Part shown: positions 34,163 to 43,250 of the stretch, one piece after another
Layout: each line of letters opens with the position of its first letter
Position numbering within the stretch: position 1 is the stretch's first letter
Assembly: GCF_020179605.1 (NCBI RefSeq)
Contig: NZ_JAINZO010000002.1
Coordinates: 930,001 to 994,000, forward strand
DNA length: 64,000 nt
Direction: 5' to 3'
Origin: Geomonas agri
GTDB taxonomy: Bacteria; Desulfobacterota; Desulfuromonadia; Geobacterales; Geobacteraceae
Notes under the pieces: model-generated
Told to the model about the DNA's origin: nothing
Database searches by the model: none
What the model saw: the letters and a program-made list of their open reading frames with translations, nothing else
Position numbers and translations under genes: made by a program

Positions 34163-36136
34163 TTGGTGATAGAGTCACGATGGGAGACAAGAAGGCTTCA
34201 AAGAGTAAATTCTTATTCGGAGGCAGATGTTTTGATAGAGCCTGGAAACCTATTCGCCTGCAGAATCAATGCGCATCGGCATCTTTGGAATGGAGAGATT
34301 TGTTCAAACCCAATAAACTGGAATTGCGGAAACTCTTCCTCCAGCTTTCATGAAAACTTCTGCGATCGTGGCATCTCCAGATGCAGCCATATGCGGATTT
34401 TCGATGCTGTGTCGCCGCGGTTCATCACTCCAGACGCTTCGGTGACAAAGCTTGTATCGCAGCGCCCCGAACTTCTCGACGATCAACTTCTCATCTTCTT
34501 CGGCCCCAAGTTTAATCTCACTTCCGGGATACTTTCAGGCCCTTCTGACGAGGTCATCTATGGCGGATACCGAATCCAGAGATGCTACATTGAAGGTGAA
34601 AACTCCTGGAGACAAGCCGTAATCGAGCCTTACCCGGAGGACTGGGCCATTTTCCCGCCCAACCAAGTTAAAAGACCCTGGTTTGGCGGCACCATCCCAG
34701 GGATTAACTACTTTAAGCCCATGGGAATATCTGCCATCCTTGACGCAGTAAGGGAAGCCGAAAAGGTCGCCCGAGCCGACACCGCCTGGACGGAGCATTT
34801 AAAATTGAGGGTGCTCCGCTTCTCGGATCAAATTGAACACTGGCTGGCAATTGCGGAGAAGCAACTCCAAAGCCTGACTCCCTATCAGCCGGAAACAGAA
34901 CCTCCGAAAACTTACCACTTTGGTAACGAAGGATTCGGATCGCCGTTTGCTGCAAAATTAAAGGGAGTGAAATTTCCCACACAAGAGGTGTCTGTGCCCG
35001 TTTCCGATAGGGCACTACCCGCCACCAGCGCAGAGTTTGAAGAGTCAATATCCGGCGCCGTGGCAGTTACATCCCCTGATGTTGATGCCTCTTACGATCA
35101 GCCATCGGATTCGGCATCTCCAGAACATGATCTGCTTTCGACGGCTTGTAGATTCAACGTAGCCAATTCTTTTATGCCGGAAGACTCTGAAGCTGAAAAT
35201 ATCGCCCAGGAGTACGGAGAGAGTATCGTGAAAGCCCTCCGAGTGGCCTCGATCTCAAAACCGCTACTGATCTTGACCGGACCTCCCGGTGTGGGCAAGA
35301 GCCGACTGGCGGGACGCCTGATCGACGACGGGAACCGTGAACGTTCTATCGTAGTTCCTGTCTCCTCAACTTGGCGTGGACGCGAGGATCTCTTGGGATA
35401 TGTGAATCCGGTGACACAAGGATTTGTCCCGACGTCTTTTACCCTTTTTGTTAAGCGCGCCGAGGATGCTTGGCGTTCCGGTGACACCCGTTTGTACCTT
35501 GCCATCTTTGAGGAGTTCAATTTGAGCCAGCCTGAACATTGGCTCTCTGACTTCCTGGTGAGGCTCGAGTATGACCCAGATGACCACAACGACAGGACCA
35601 TCGATTTAGGGGCCTCCTTCATGTATGGTCTGAACAACTCAATGTCCAGCTCCTCTCTCTACCTCCCGCCAAACCTGAAGTTCGTCGCAACTATAAACAA
35701 CGACCACACCGTTCGTCCGCTTTCGGCGAGGATCCTTGATCGATCTGCACTTATAGAGGTTTCGGCTTCAGGGAAGGATGCCATGAAGCGCGCCGGCATC
35801 GATGACATTAACCAGATTGGGGACATCGTGGAGGATCTCAACTATCGCATAGAATCGCACGGGGTCGCTTTCTCGGTTCGTACCGCCTGTTCACTTTCGA
35901 TGGTAGTGCGACATCTGCAGGGTATGGACCCCATGGATGCCTTGGATCATGTATTGGTGCAAGGAGTACTCTCCAAACTTAGGCTTCACGCTGGGGACCC
36001 GGGTGATGAGTTGCTGCTTCATCGACTACAGGAGTGGATTGCCCGACCTGCATGCGCACCTCTGGTGCTGTGCTCGGAGCGCATCACTGCCTGGGATGAG
36101 GCGAGACGCCAGGGGCGGGATGTCTTCCAAGCATGA
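34163..36136 (+). CDS. McrB-like AAA+ ATPase with N-terminal Cys/Trp module
   Basis: A 657-aa protein. The C-terminal half is an AAA+ motor of McrB type: Walker A LTGPPGVGKSRL near residue 372, Walker B LYLAIFEEFNLSQPEHW (FEEFN), sensor FVATINNDHT and the arginine-finger region LSARILDRSA. The N-terminal part holds a cysteine-rich module (WNGEICSNP...NWNC) seen in assorted prokaryotic conflict proteins, then a mixed region and a low-complexity linker at about 285-330. The start is unclear: TTG 34163 or GTG 34166 are the only upstream codons. Its stop overlaps the next ATG (ATGA), giving the McrB-McrC gene order. Probable motor that remodels or loads DNA for the partner; GTP or ATP use cannot be told. 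Confidence 0.8.
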   Translation: MVIESRWETRRLQRVNSYSEADVLIEPGNLFACRINAHRHLWNGEICSNPINWNCGNSSSSFHENFCDRGISRCSHMRIFDAVSPRFITPDASVTKLVSQRPELLDDQLLIFFGPKFNLTSGILSGPSDEVIYGGYRIQRCYIEGENSWRQAVIEPYPEDWAIFPPNQVKRPWFGGTIPGINYFKPMGISAILDAVREAEKVARADTAWTEHLKLRVLRFSDQIEHWLAIAEKQLQSLTPYQPETEPPKTYHFGNEGFGSPFAAKLKGVKFPTQEVSVPVSDRALPATSAEFEESISGAVAVTSPDVDASYDQPSDSASPEHDLLSTACRFNVANSFMPEDSEAENIAQEYGESIVKALRVASISKPLLILTGPPGVGKSRLAGRLIDDGNRERSIVVPVSSTWRGREDLLGYVNPVTQGFVPTSFTLFVKRAEDAWRSGDTRLYLAIFEEFNLSQPEHWLSDFLVRLEYDPDDHNDRTIDLGASFMYGLNNSMSSSSLYLPPNLKFVATINNDHTVRPLSARILDRSALIEVSASGKDAMKRAGIDDINQIGDIVEDLNYRIESHGVAFSVRTACSLSMVVRHLQGMDPMDALDHVLVQGVLSKLRLHAGDPGDELLLHRLQEWIARPACAPLVLCSERITAWDEARRQGRDVFQA

Positions 36137-37419
36137 GTTCTACAGCATGGATAGATCTGATTGTGCTAGAGTTACGGGAGTTCGCGGCGGAACTCCTCGA
36201 GAGGGGATTGACAATGGGGAGCAACAAATCCGATCTTATCGGATCCCCCTTACAACAGACCCTCCGCGTGGTAGAGAAGGTACACAACCTTGTACCTCGC
36301 CTTCTGAACGAGCTCGAGACAGAAGAACAGGGGGCTTTGGCGGAAATGGTACCCGCAATGGTGCCCCGGCACGCATCACTCTCTACTCGACCGTGCGACT
36401 ACGCGCTCTACGGAGGCCAGACGATCCCGTATCGTTGGCTGCGTCCGGAGCAAGAACAGGTCCTCCCTGCCGCACCGCTGCGCTGGATCATGCATGTGAT
36501 CCAATTACTTCATGATGACCTTCAATTGCATGCAGGCCGCTTACGGAAGCAGGTTGAGGTGGCACGTTTAGTCCGTGACGGTGACTCTGTCTATGCAGTC
36601 CTCGACCGCCACCAACTTGAGCACATGCTCAGCGAAGTATATCGTGGCGAGGTCCAAGTACAGCGTTCTCTGAAGCTGTTGCAGCGGCGCTACGGCAAGA
36701 AGCTTAGCCCAAGTCAGTACCCCCCTTCTCCCTTCCCCCGTTCCCATTCCTGGCTCGATTTCAGGCGGCTGTCCGATTCTCTGTCCCGGAAAGGCAAGGC
36801 GATGACGCCCTGGCTCAATGAACTTCTGTCGGCACCTGTGCCACAGGCTGATGCCCCTTTCCTTTACCAGCGTTGGTGCGGGTTGCAGTTGCTCCGCTCC
36901 TGTGAAAGGCTCGGGTGGGAACCTTCCGGAGAGATCAGAGGGGCGTTATTTTTGGGAGGGCCTTTGGAGATCCGGAGGGGAGAAAAGAAGGTGCTGCTCT
37001 GGATCGAACCCCGAATTTCAACGCGAACTGCCCACTTGACAGGCTGGAACTGCGTAGAAAAACAGGAAGAGCTGACCCCGGATTTTCTGCTGGTCTGCGA
37101 ACATAACGGGGGGCGCGACGCCTTTACGCTCGATGCGACACTTTCGACCGGCCAAGAGGCCATTGCGGCAAAGGGGAGATACCGCAACCGCTTACAGGGG
37201 GTCGACCGAATTGTTGTTGCAGGTGTACCAGTACTCAGAAGGCCCTTGCGCTCGTGGGCCGTTGCGCCTTTTCTATCTCGCTACTGCAGGCTCGGAGATA
37301 CGGAAGGCTGGACGGGTATGATCCCGTTGCGAGTTGAACAGAAAGACCGATCAGCGCTTGATGCGTGGATGGGAGACGTATTCAGACATGCAGAGGCAGC
37401 GGGATCAAGCCCTGCGTAG
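36133..37419 (+). CDS. McrC-like partner with degenerate PD-(D/E)XK-type region (DUF2357-like)
   Basis: A 428-aa protein coupled to the McrB-like gene by an ATGA overlap. The N-terminal two thirds are helical. The C-terminal part looks like the nuclease domain of McrC/DUF2357 partners: ELTPDFLLVCEH gives the first acidic residue, and FTLDATLSTGQEAIAAKGRY occupies the place of the usual (D/E)xK strand, but with DAT instead of DAK; the lysine may have migrated to AAKGRY in the next helix. It may therefore be an altered or inactive nuclease. Expected role: cleavage or DNA engagement driven by the AAA+ motor. An 84-bp gap separates it from the macro-domain gene. Confidence 0.65.
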   Translation: MSSTAWIDLIVLELREFAAELLERGLTMGSNKSDLIGSPLQQTLRVVEKVHNLVPRLLNELETEEQGALAEMVPAMVPRHASLSTRPCDYALYGGQTIPYRWLRPEQEQVLPAAPLRWIMHVIQLLHDDLQLHAGRLRKQVEVARLVRDGDSVYAVLDRHQLEHMLSEVYRGEVQVQRSLKLLQRRYGKKLSPSQYPPSPFPRSHSWLDFRRLSDSLSRKGKAMTPWLNELLSAPVPQADAPFLYQRWCGLQLLRSCERLGWEPSGEIRGALFLGGPLEIRRGEKKVLLWIEPRISTRTAHLTGWNCVEKQEELTPDFLLVCEHNGGRDAFTLDATLSTGQEAIAAKGRYRNRLQGVDRIVVAGVPVLRRPLRSWAVAPFLSRYCRLGDTEGWTGMIPLRVEQKDRSALDAWMGDVFRHAEAAGSSPA

Positions 37420-37503
37420 GTTGAGGTTTCTTTGAGCCGCCCACAGCTGAATTCTGAAGGAATTCTGTAGAGATTGGTTAATTCTCGAAGCAAAGGTATC
37501 CAC

Positions 37504-38205
37504 ATGGCTTTAAAGATAATACAAGGAAATATTTTCACGTCTCACTGCCAAACCATTGTGAATACCGTCAACTGCTCCGGCATCATGGGGGCGGGGATTG
37601 CACTTGAGTGCCGTTTCCGCTGGCCGCAGATGTTTCAGGCCTATGTGGGACTCTGCCAGAAGAAGCAAATGAAGATTGGACTTCTATGGTTGTACAGAGC
37701 TTCCGATAGATGGATCCTTAACTTTCCCACCAAAAATCACTGGAAAGACCCCTCGAAAGAAGAGTATTTGCACCTTGGGCTTCAGAAGTTCATGGGCACC
37801 TACGAACAGAAGGGGATTGAATCCGTCGCGTTTCCGTTGCTCGGAGCCCAAAACGGGGGGCTAGACCAGGACATTTCGCGGCAGATAATGGAATCGTACC
37901 TGCGGGAATGCATCATTCCGGTAGAAATATACCGCTATGATCCGAACGCACCTGACGATCTTTTCTTGGGCGTCAAAGATGCTCTGGCAGGCAGGACTGC
38001 GGCGGAGATTAGGGAGGCGGTTGGGCTTCATACCGACCAGGCCGAGAAGGTCCTTGATGCTTTGCAGAACCCTGCCATCTGCCAACTCAACCGAGTTGCC
38101 ACCGTCAGCGGCATCGGTTTGAAAACCGTCGAGAAACTCTTCTCCTTTGCACGGAATCCAGCACTCAAGGTTCCCGATGCAGTTCAGCAACCTCTGACAT
38201 TTTGA
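37504..38205 (+). CDS. Macro-domain protein (DarG-like antidote candidate)
   Basis: A 233-aa protein from ATG 37504. Residues 1-150 are a macro domain: IIQGNIFTSHCQTIVNTVNC and GIMGAGIALECRFRWPQMF form the ADP-ribose-binding loop as in DarG, where it removes ADP-ribose from thymidine in DNA. The C-terminal 80 residues are helical, with a helix-hairpin-helix-like VATVSGIGLKTVEKL. Full DarG is longer, so only the N-terminal catalytic part is represented. It sits 19 nt before the gene for an Hsp90-DarT fusion, the arrangement expected for an antitoxin. Detoxification of the fused DarT is inference, but the pairing is well supported. Confidence 0.85.
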   Translation: MALKIIQGNIFTSHCQTIVNTVNCSGIMGAGIALECRFRWPQMFQAYVGLCQKKQMKIGLLWLYRASDRWILNFPTKNHWKDPSKEEYLHLGLQKFMGTYEQKGIESVAFPLLGAQNGGLDQDISRQIMESYLRECIIPVEIYRYDPNAPDDLFLGVKDALAGRTAAEIREAVGLHTDQAEKVLDALQNPAICQLNRVATVSGIGLKTVEKLFSFARNPALKVPDAVQQPLTF

Positions 38206-38224
38206 AATGCAATGGAGTGTATTG

Positions 38225-41200
38225 ATGACTGAGAAGGAACACGTTGAAAGCATTATGAAGGTAATGGGGGAAATTGACAGGAAGGGCGTACTTCTGCACC
38301 ATTCCCTTGAAACCCTTTCGAGCGCCATATATGCAGACACGGACCGCTTTATTTACGAGTTGTTGCAAAACGCATGCGATGCCGCAACTACAGAAGGGGT
38401 GACCGTCACGGTTTCCTTGGATGAGGAGGGAGTGCTCTCCTTTTGCCATGACGGTGTGCCGTTCTCCAAAGAGAACGTGGACTCTCTTTGTGGAGTCGCC
38501 GAAAGTACCAAGGGCCAACGGGTTCAGCAAATTGGATACAAGGGTATCGGGTTTAAATCCGTCTTCGGGCAATCAGGCTGCGTTGCCATCCAGTCCGGGA
38601 AATATTCCTTCCGATTTGATCGCGAATTTTGGGAGGACAAACTGGTCCCCTGGCAAATTGCCCCGATTTGGACTGATCCCGACTCAGTTACCATCCCCTC
38701 GACGGGCAGTGGCATTACGACGATAGTTCTGCGCCTTCACAAGGGAGTCGATGTCACAGGGCACCTGCTGAAGATGGCTGAAAATCCGGAGTTCGTCCTC
38801 TTTCTGACTGCACTTAAGAGCTTCAGGATAGAAACCGGGGGGATTGACAGAACCATCTCTAAGCATCGGGTGGACGAGCTGCTGGAAATCCAGGTTGACG
38901 GCAAGACTTTGTGCCGCTATCTCATCCGTGAGTACCACCGAAAAGTGTCACCCGAGGTGCGGCTCGCCTTAAAAGAGGATGGAAATATCCCGCCAAAGAT
39001 GAAGGAAATCGACATCGTCCCCATCTCGCTTGCCTTACCGATAAGCGCCGATGGCAGGCCGGTGGAGGAAAAACAGCCGCTCTTCTCCTATTTCCCGACG
39101 AAGGAGCGAATCGGCCTGCCACTGCTGGTCAACAGCCTCTTCCACACGACCGCATCGCGTGAGACCCTGTCTTCCGAGCACACACTCAACAAGTTCATTG
39201 TTTGCGAAATTGCGGCCTGCGTTACTGAGTGGTTGGCAGAGATGGCGCTGAATCCGGGCCGCCGCCCGGATATGCTCCTTATCATTCCCGGGGCCCCCGG
39301 TTCGTCGCCCAGCTTGGCCAGGGATTTTGACGCCGCCCTGCAGAAGGCCTTTGCAGCCACCGCATGCGTCCCAGACGCTTCGGGGACCCGATGCATACTT
39401 GCCGCTACAGGTTTCAACGACTCGGCAGGCCTTCTTTGTGCCATAGATGCCGACACGTTTGTGACGGCCGATGGCACGGCCCGGCACCGGATCCACCCTT
39501 CCCTGCGCGGCGCGGACCGGCTTGAGCGGTTTGGACTGAGGAAAGTCACCATAGTTGACCTGCCGAGGATAGTAACCCAGTTCAGGGACATTTTGACGGT
39601 CGCGGCGACCAACTTCGCTTTCGCACAGCAACTGCAGCGCTACGGCCAAGGCACCGAAACGGTGAAAAATACCCCGTGGCTGCTTTCGTCGGACGGCAGG
39701 CTTCTGCGACCCGGACAGCTCTTTTGGCCGCCGGAGGACCCTGAGGTGGCCGAGGCACTACCTGAGGAACTGCCACAGGTTCATCCCCTCTTTGTCAAGG
39801 AGAGCGCAGGCAGTCCGGCACTTAAAACCTGGCTGATGCAGACCGCTGGAGTCGCATCAATAGAGCCTGCCGCGATAGTGAGGAACTATCTCCTGCCTCT
39901 GCTCAAGGAGGGCACTCTTTCCGAAAGTCGGTCGCGTTCATGGTTGCGGGTGGCTTTCCAGGCCTACCAGGATCACAAGACCCACCAGAACTTGCTGACG
40001 AAGCCGCTGACGGAAGAGGAGTTCCGCCTACTCGGTGCGCTCCCGGTTGCCACCAGAAACGGTGGGCACAAACGTGCGCGGGAATGTTGCCTGGGACTTC
40101 CGTACTTTGCCGACACAGAATGGGACACGTTGGCCGCGGCACCGTCTTTCTTTGATTTAGTGGCTGGGGAATACGTGTCCGGCGGGACTCCTGAGAGTTG
40201 GCTTGGGTTCTTTACGGCCATTCAGGTTTCTGTAATCCCGAAGTACCTAAAGGAGCAGTTAATCGGGGCGATGAAACTCGGTACGCAGATACCAGAGACC
40301 CGCAGAGAATTCTGGACGTTCGCCGCCTACAAGTTGCACTGTGAGAAGCGCCTTAACCCGGACGACTACGCCTTTCTGGGGGCGCTGCCGCTGGAAACTA
40401 AAACGGGAGAAAAGAAGCCGGCCAGGGATTGCTGGCTCGGTGCACCCTACGCTAGCGGGATTGATTGGGAAAACCTGCTCGGTAGTCGGGCGGACTTTCA
40501 TTTCGTAGCAGCCGGATACCTCCGGTTGGGGGGCTCTGCCGAGGAGTGGGAGGCGTTTTTTCGGAAGATAGGTGTTTCAGACGGCATCCGGTTCAGAGCT
40601 CTCGGTGATTTGAATCGTAAGCAGCTCAGTGAGCGTTTTCCGAACTACCTTGCATTTCTCGATGCAGAAGTGATCATACCTAAGGCCGACAGGGAGAGGC
40701 CATTAAAGCATCTGGTACAAAGCCTGTGCTGGCCCAACGTCCACCTCGATGCCTTCAAAGATGACCAGTGCGGTTATCTGTTGGGGCGCCACTTCGTAAA
40801 AAAAGCCCTTTCCTCAGAGTCTGAATTGCAGGGTAAATACATTGCCGACAAATATTATTACTTTGTCCCTTCTACAATCCGGTATCTGCTGAAGAAACGC
40901 AGGGTGTGGCCCGGCAGCGATAAAAAGTGCCATCTCGCTTCTGAGCTCATCGTCGAAAGCCCCGAGAACAGGATTTTGGTCGGTGACGATATCCCCTTCA
41001 TAGACGCGGAAGATTACGATGTCAGCCCGAAAGTTTTGGCTGACTATGGATGCAAACGCGTTCTCGACACGAGGCAGTGTCTGTGGTTACTCGGCAAGAT
41101 AGCAGAGAGCAGTGACATCACTGCTGCGACAAAAGAAAGGATCGACAGAATATACAGGCGCCTCGAGGCCATCCGTACTGGCCCGTCCGGGCTGGATCTG

Positions 41201-42964
41201 CAGGCGGTCGGTGACTGGGGGACTGACGCTGCCCTCCTGTCTGAGGCCGGCACCTTTTGCCACCCCACTGCGCTTAACGTCGCCGAGGATTCGGATGAGC
41301 TGCTGTTGTTCGACCGCGAGGAACGTCCTTTTATCGGAGAACTGGCCTCCAACGAGGCATATCGGCTGCTTACAGGTTTGGGTGTCCGACCCGTGAGTGC
41401 TGCCGAGATCGAGGTGGTCACCTGTGATGAGTCTGCAAGTCCGGAACTGACCCAAATCATCCACAACAGGCGACATATGCTTGCCATGGTGGCCGCAGGT
41501 CAGCAGGCCTCGCTGCAGGCGGTTGATGATCTGAGGAAGATTTCCTCCCTTGAGTCGCTGGAATGCTTTCGGGTGCGAAGTTACGTCCTCCGCCAGGCAG
41601 ACACATCCAGAACAAAAGAAGGCTCTAAGTTGAGCTGCGTCGTGAGCGGGACGAACAAGCTCTATTTCATGGGAAACGAGAAGGATGTAAAGGTTATTTA
41701 CGCTGTGGCCCAGGAGTTGGCCCGGAGGCTTGAGAATCCTAAGTGCTCGCAGGGAATCGATCTTTTGCTGCGGCTGTCTGAGGCTGATGGCAAGGATTGG
41801 CTGGCCCGGCAGGGATTTGACGTATCAGTTCTCCCCGCGCCTGTTCCTGAGCCGGCGGCAACCCCGGCGGAGTCTCCCGTTGTCGCGCCGAAAGAGACCG
41901 CGCCACCGAAGCCTGCTGTGGAAATGTATCTGTGCGAGCCGGCCCGTTTTCTGCCAGAACTGCGCGAAAAATGCCGCGAGAACCGTTTCTGTGCGACCCA
42001 GGAATCCGGGGTGACGCGAGATTTCGCCGAGAGGCTGATCGCCGACCTGGCGAAACAGAAGTCGCGCTGGAGCGGGTTCATCTACCATTTCACTCACGTG
42101 GAGAACCTGGTTAAGATCCTGAAACAGCAGGCGATAAAATCCCGTAGTCGAAGCAACTCCTTTTGTGATTCCGCCGGAGGGAGCCTGATAGCCCACACCT
42201 CAGAGACCGTCAAGGGGTTCGCACGCTTCTACTTTCGGCCCCTGACCCCGACACAGTGGCACAACCAGTGCCTGGGCCGCAGTTACGGCGACATTCGGGC
42301 CCTTTGCCCAGTGCCTATATTCATCCGGCTGCCGCTTCGGGAGGTGCTCGCGGCAGCAGGTAGCAGGTGCGCCGTCAGCAACGGCAACATGGCCTCTCAA
42401 TCCAGCCGTTTCGGTAACCACCCTGAATTCCTTGACCATTTTGACCACGCAAATGTCTACGCCAACCACGGAGAGGTTTCTGTTTCGAAATTCCTGGCGG
42501 CGTCGCAACAAGAGTTCTTGGTTCAGGAAGAACTGAGCCTAGCGGACCTTCCTATTACCCTCATCTGTAGAAACGAGCAGGACTTCGGCACGCTTTGCTA
42601 CCTGATGGAGGCAGCGGGAATTACGGGTTTCAGGTCAAGGCAAGGACGGACTGGCAAGAACGAGGTCGTGATCGATCCAGCATTATATTATGATGATGTC
42701 CCATCCTTGGAGGTGGGAGTCAACCAGGGAACGGTGGCAGCTAAACTATTGACTGGTAAGTCCCTGAGGGGCGATTTTTGCCTGAACGCAAAGTCTCTAG
42801 GCAGTGACGAAGTGAGTTCCACGGCTGTAGTGTCAACGGAGGGAAATGCCTCGCTCGAGATCAGTTTCGGACTGCGCGGTACATCAGATGCGGATGTCAA
42901 CATCCATTATTTGGAGGCTGGAAAGCGATGGCTTGTCTATGGTGGCATTGTAAAAAGGGCATGA
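38225..42964 (+). CDS. Hsp90/sacsin-like GHKL ATPase fused to DarT-like ADP-ribosyltransferase
   Basis: A 1579-aa fusion. The N-terminal 200 residues are a GHKL ATPase of sacsin/Hsp90 type: FIYELLQNACDAA (Asn/Asp motif), IGYKGIGFKSVFGQ (glycine box) and STGSGITTIVL. A very long middle region with repeated GALPxxT..G..K.AR-CxLG-type blocks (near 610-650 and 720-760) follows, then a Pro/Ala linker near 1200-1220. From about 1280 it resembles DarT: FIYHFTHVENLVKILK, ARFYFRPLTPTQWHN and SQQEFLVQEELSL, whose first Glu aligns with the catalytic glutamate of DarT. I start it at ATG 38225 (TGGAG 7-8 nt upstream). Inference: phage sensing through the ATPase part unleashes DNA ADP-ribosylation, held in check by the adjacent macro-domain protein. 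Confidence 0.85.
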   Translation: MTEKEHVESIMKVMGEIDRKGVLLHHSLETLSSAIYADTDRFIYELLQNACDAATTEGVTVTVSLDEEGVLSFCHDGVPFSKENVDSLCGVAESTKGQRVQQIGYKGIGFKSVFGQSGCVAIQSGKYSFRFDREFWEDKLVPWQIAPIWTDPDSVTIPSTGSGITTIVLRLHKGVDVTGHLLKMAENPEFVLFLTALKSFRIETGGIDRTISKHRVDELLEIQVDGKTLCRYLIREYHRKVSPEVRLALKEDGNIPPKMKEIDIVPISLALPISADGRPVEEKQPLFSYFPTKERIGLPLLVNSLFHTTASRETLSSEHTLNKFIVCEIAACVTEWLAEMALNPGRRPDMLLIIPGAPGSSPSLARDFDAALQKAFAATACVPDASGTRCILAATGFNDSAGLLCAIDADTFVTADGTARHRIHPSLRGADRLERFGLRKVTIVDLPRIVTQFRDILTVAATNFAFAQQLQRYGQGTETVKNTPWLLSSDGRLLRPGQLFWPPEDPEVAEALPEELPQVHPLFVKESAGSPALKTWLMQTAGVASIEPAAIVRNYLLPLLKEGTLSESRSRSWLRVAFQAYQDHKTHQNLLTKPLTEEEFRLLGALPVATRNGGHKRARECCLGLPYFADTEWDTLAAAPSFFDLVAGEYVSGGTPESWLGFFTAIQVSVIPKYLKEQLIGAMKLGTQIPETRREFWTFAAYKLHCEKRLNPDDYAFLGALPLETKTGEKKPARDCWLGAPYASGIDWENLLGSRADFHFVAAGYLRLGGSAEEWEAFFRKIGVSDGIRFRALGDLNRKQLSERFPNYLAFLDAEVIIPKADRERPLKHLVQSLCWPNVHLDAFKDDQCGYLLGRHFVKKALSSESELQGKYIADKYYYFVPSTIRYLLKKRRVWPGSDKKCHLASELIVESPENRILVGDDIPFIDAEDYDVSPKVLADYGCKRVLDTRQCLWLLGKIAESSDITAATKERIDRIYRRLEAIRTGPSGLDLQAVGDWGTDAALLSEAGTFCHPTALNVAEDSDELLLFDREERPFIGELASNEAYRLLTGLGVRPVSAAEIEVVTCDESASPELTQIIHNRRHMLAMVAAGQQASLQAVDDLRKISSLESLECFRVRSYVLRQADTSRTKEGSKLSCVVSGTNKLYFMGNEKDVKVIYAVAQELARRLENPKCSQGIDLLLRLSEADGKDWLARQGFDVSVLPAPVPEPAATPAESPVVAPKETAPPKPAVEMYLCEPARFLPELREKCRENRFCATQESGVTRDFAERLIADLAKQKSRWSGFIYHFTHVENLVKILKQQAIKSRSRSNSFCDSAGGSLIAHTSETVKGFARFYFRPLTPTQWHNQCLGRSYGDIRALCPVPIFIRLPLREVLAAAGSRCAVSNGNMASQSSRFGNHPEFLDHFDHANVYANHGEVSVSKFLAASQQEFLVQEELSLADLPITLICRNEQDFGTLCYLMEAAGITGFRSRQGRTGKNEVVIDPALYYDDVPSLEVGVNQGTVAAKLLTGKSLRGDFCLNAKSLGSDEVSSTAVVSTEGNASLEISFGLRGTSDADVNIHYLEAGKRWLVYGGIVKRA

Positions 42965-43045
42965 GATTGAGGGGCCAGGTTCGCATTGGGAAATGAATTG
43001 TGGGGAGCGGAGGCTCTGACACCAAGGTAAGCGGATTGTAATTTT

Positions 43046-43106
43046 CTTAGGAACTTTTTTGCAAAATGTTACGAAAAACGTAGCAATCTGCAAAAAAGTT
43101 CCTAAG
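43046..43106. repeat. Perfect 18-bp inverted repeat, 25-nt loop
   Basis: CTTAGGAACTTTTTTGCA (43046-43063) and its exact reverse complement (43089-43106). It follows the last cargo gene by about 80 bp and is the last structure before the RiPP region. Each arm contains a run of six T or A, so it could end transcription in both directions, or belong to the distal transposon end. Confidence 0.75.
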
Positions 43107-43212
43107 AGAATACTACTTTTCCCCCCGTTTGGTAAATTAATTCCGAAAATGTAGACAGGTCAACTGACATTAAAAACAGCTAGTTACGCATACCGCTCAT
43201 GTAAATATAGCC

Positions 43213-43250
43213 CAGAATTACTGGAAAGAACTTCCATGACGGGACACTAG
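43213..43250 (-). mobile_element. Solo end of an IS630/MITE-type element
   Basis: Read on the minus strand from 43250: CTAGTGTCCCGTC, 12 nt, then TCCAGTAATT. The 144-bp MITE end at 7507 reads CTAGTGTCCTGTC, 12 nt, TCCAGTAATT, the same layout. No matching opposite end lies in the flanking 250 bp, so the rest has decayed or been deleted. The last residues and stop of the receiver-like gene are read from it. Confidence 0.6.

Larger units (their letters stand above)
21961..43106 (+). mobile_element. Tn7-like transposon with defence cargo (ends approximate)
   Basis: tnsA, tnsB, tnsC, tnsD and a second TnsD/TniQ gene run from 22208 to 29899, with tnsA nearest one edge as in Tn7. Genes in the same orientation with no core function follow to 42964 and are read as cargo. 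The limits given are two strong inverted-repeat structures that frame this block; true termini and target duplication were not identified, so the extent is inference. Base composition of tnsA-tnsC is clearly AT-richer than both flanks. No glmS or tRNA attachment gene is visible beside it. Confidence 0.5.

Noticed and set aside
34181-34354. Alternative 57-codon frame starting MGDKKASK at the beginning of the McrB-like gene
   Set aside because: It ends after 57 codons, whereas the overlapping frame continues into a clear AAA+ protein and contains the WNGEIC module; it may still indicate a start-site ambiguity.
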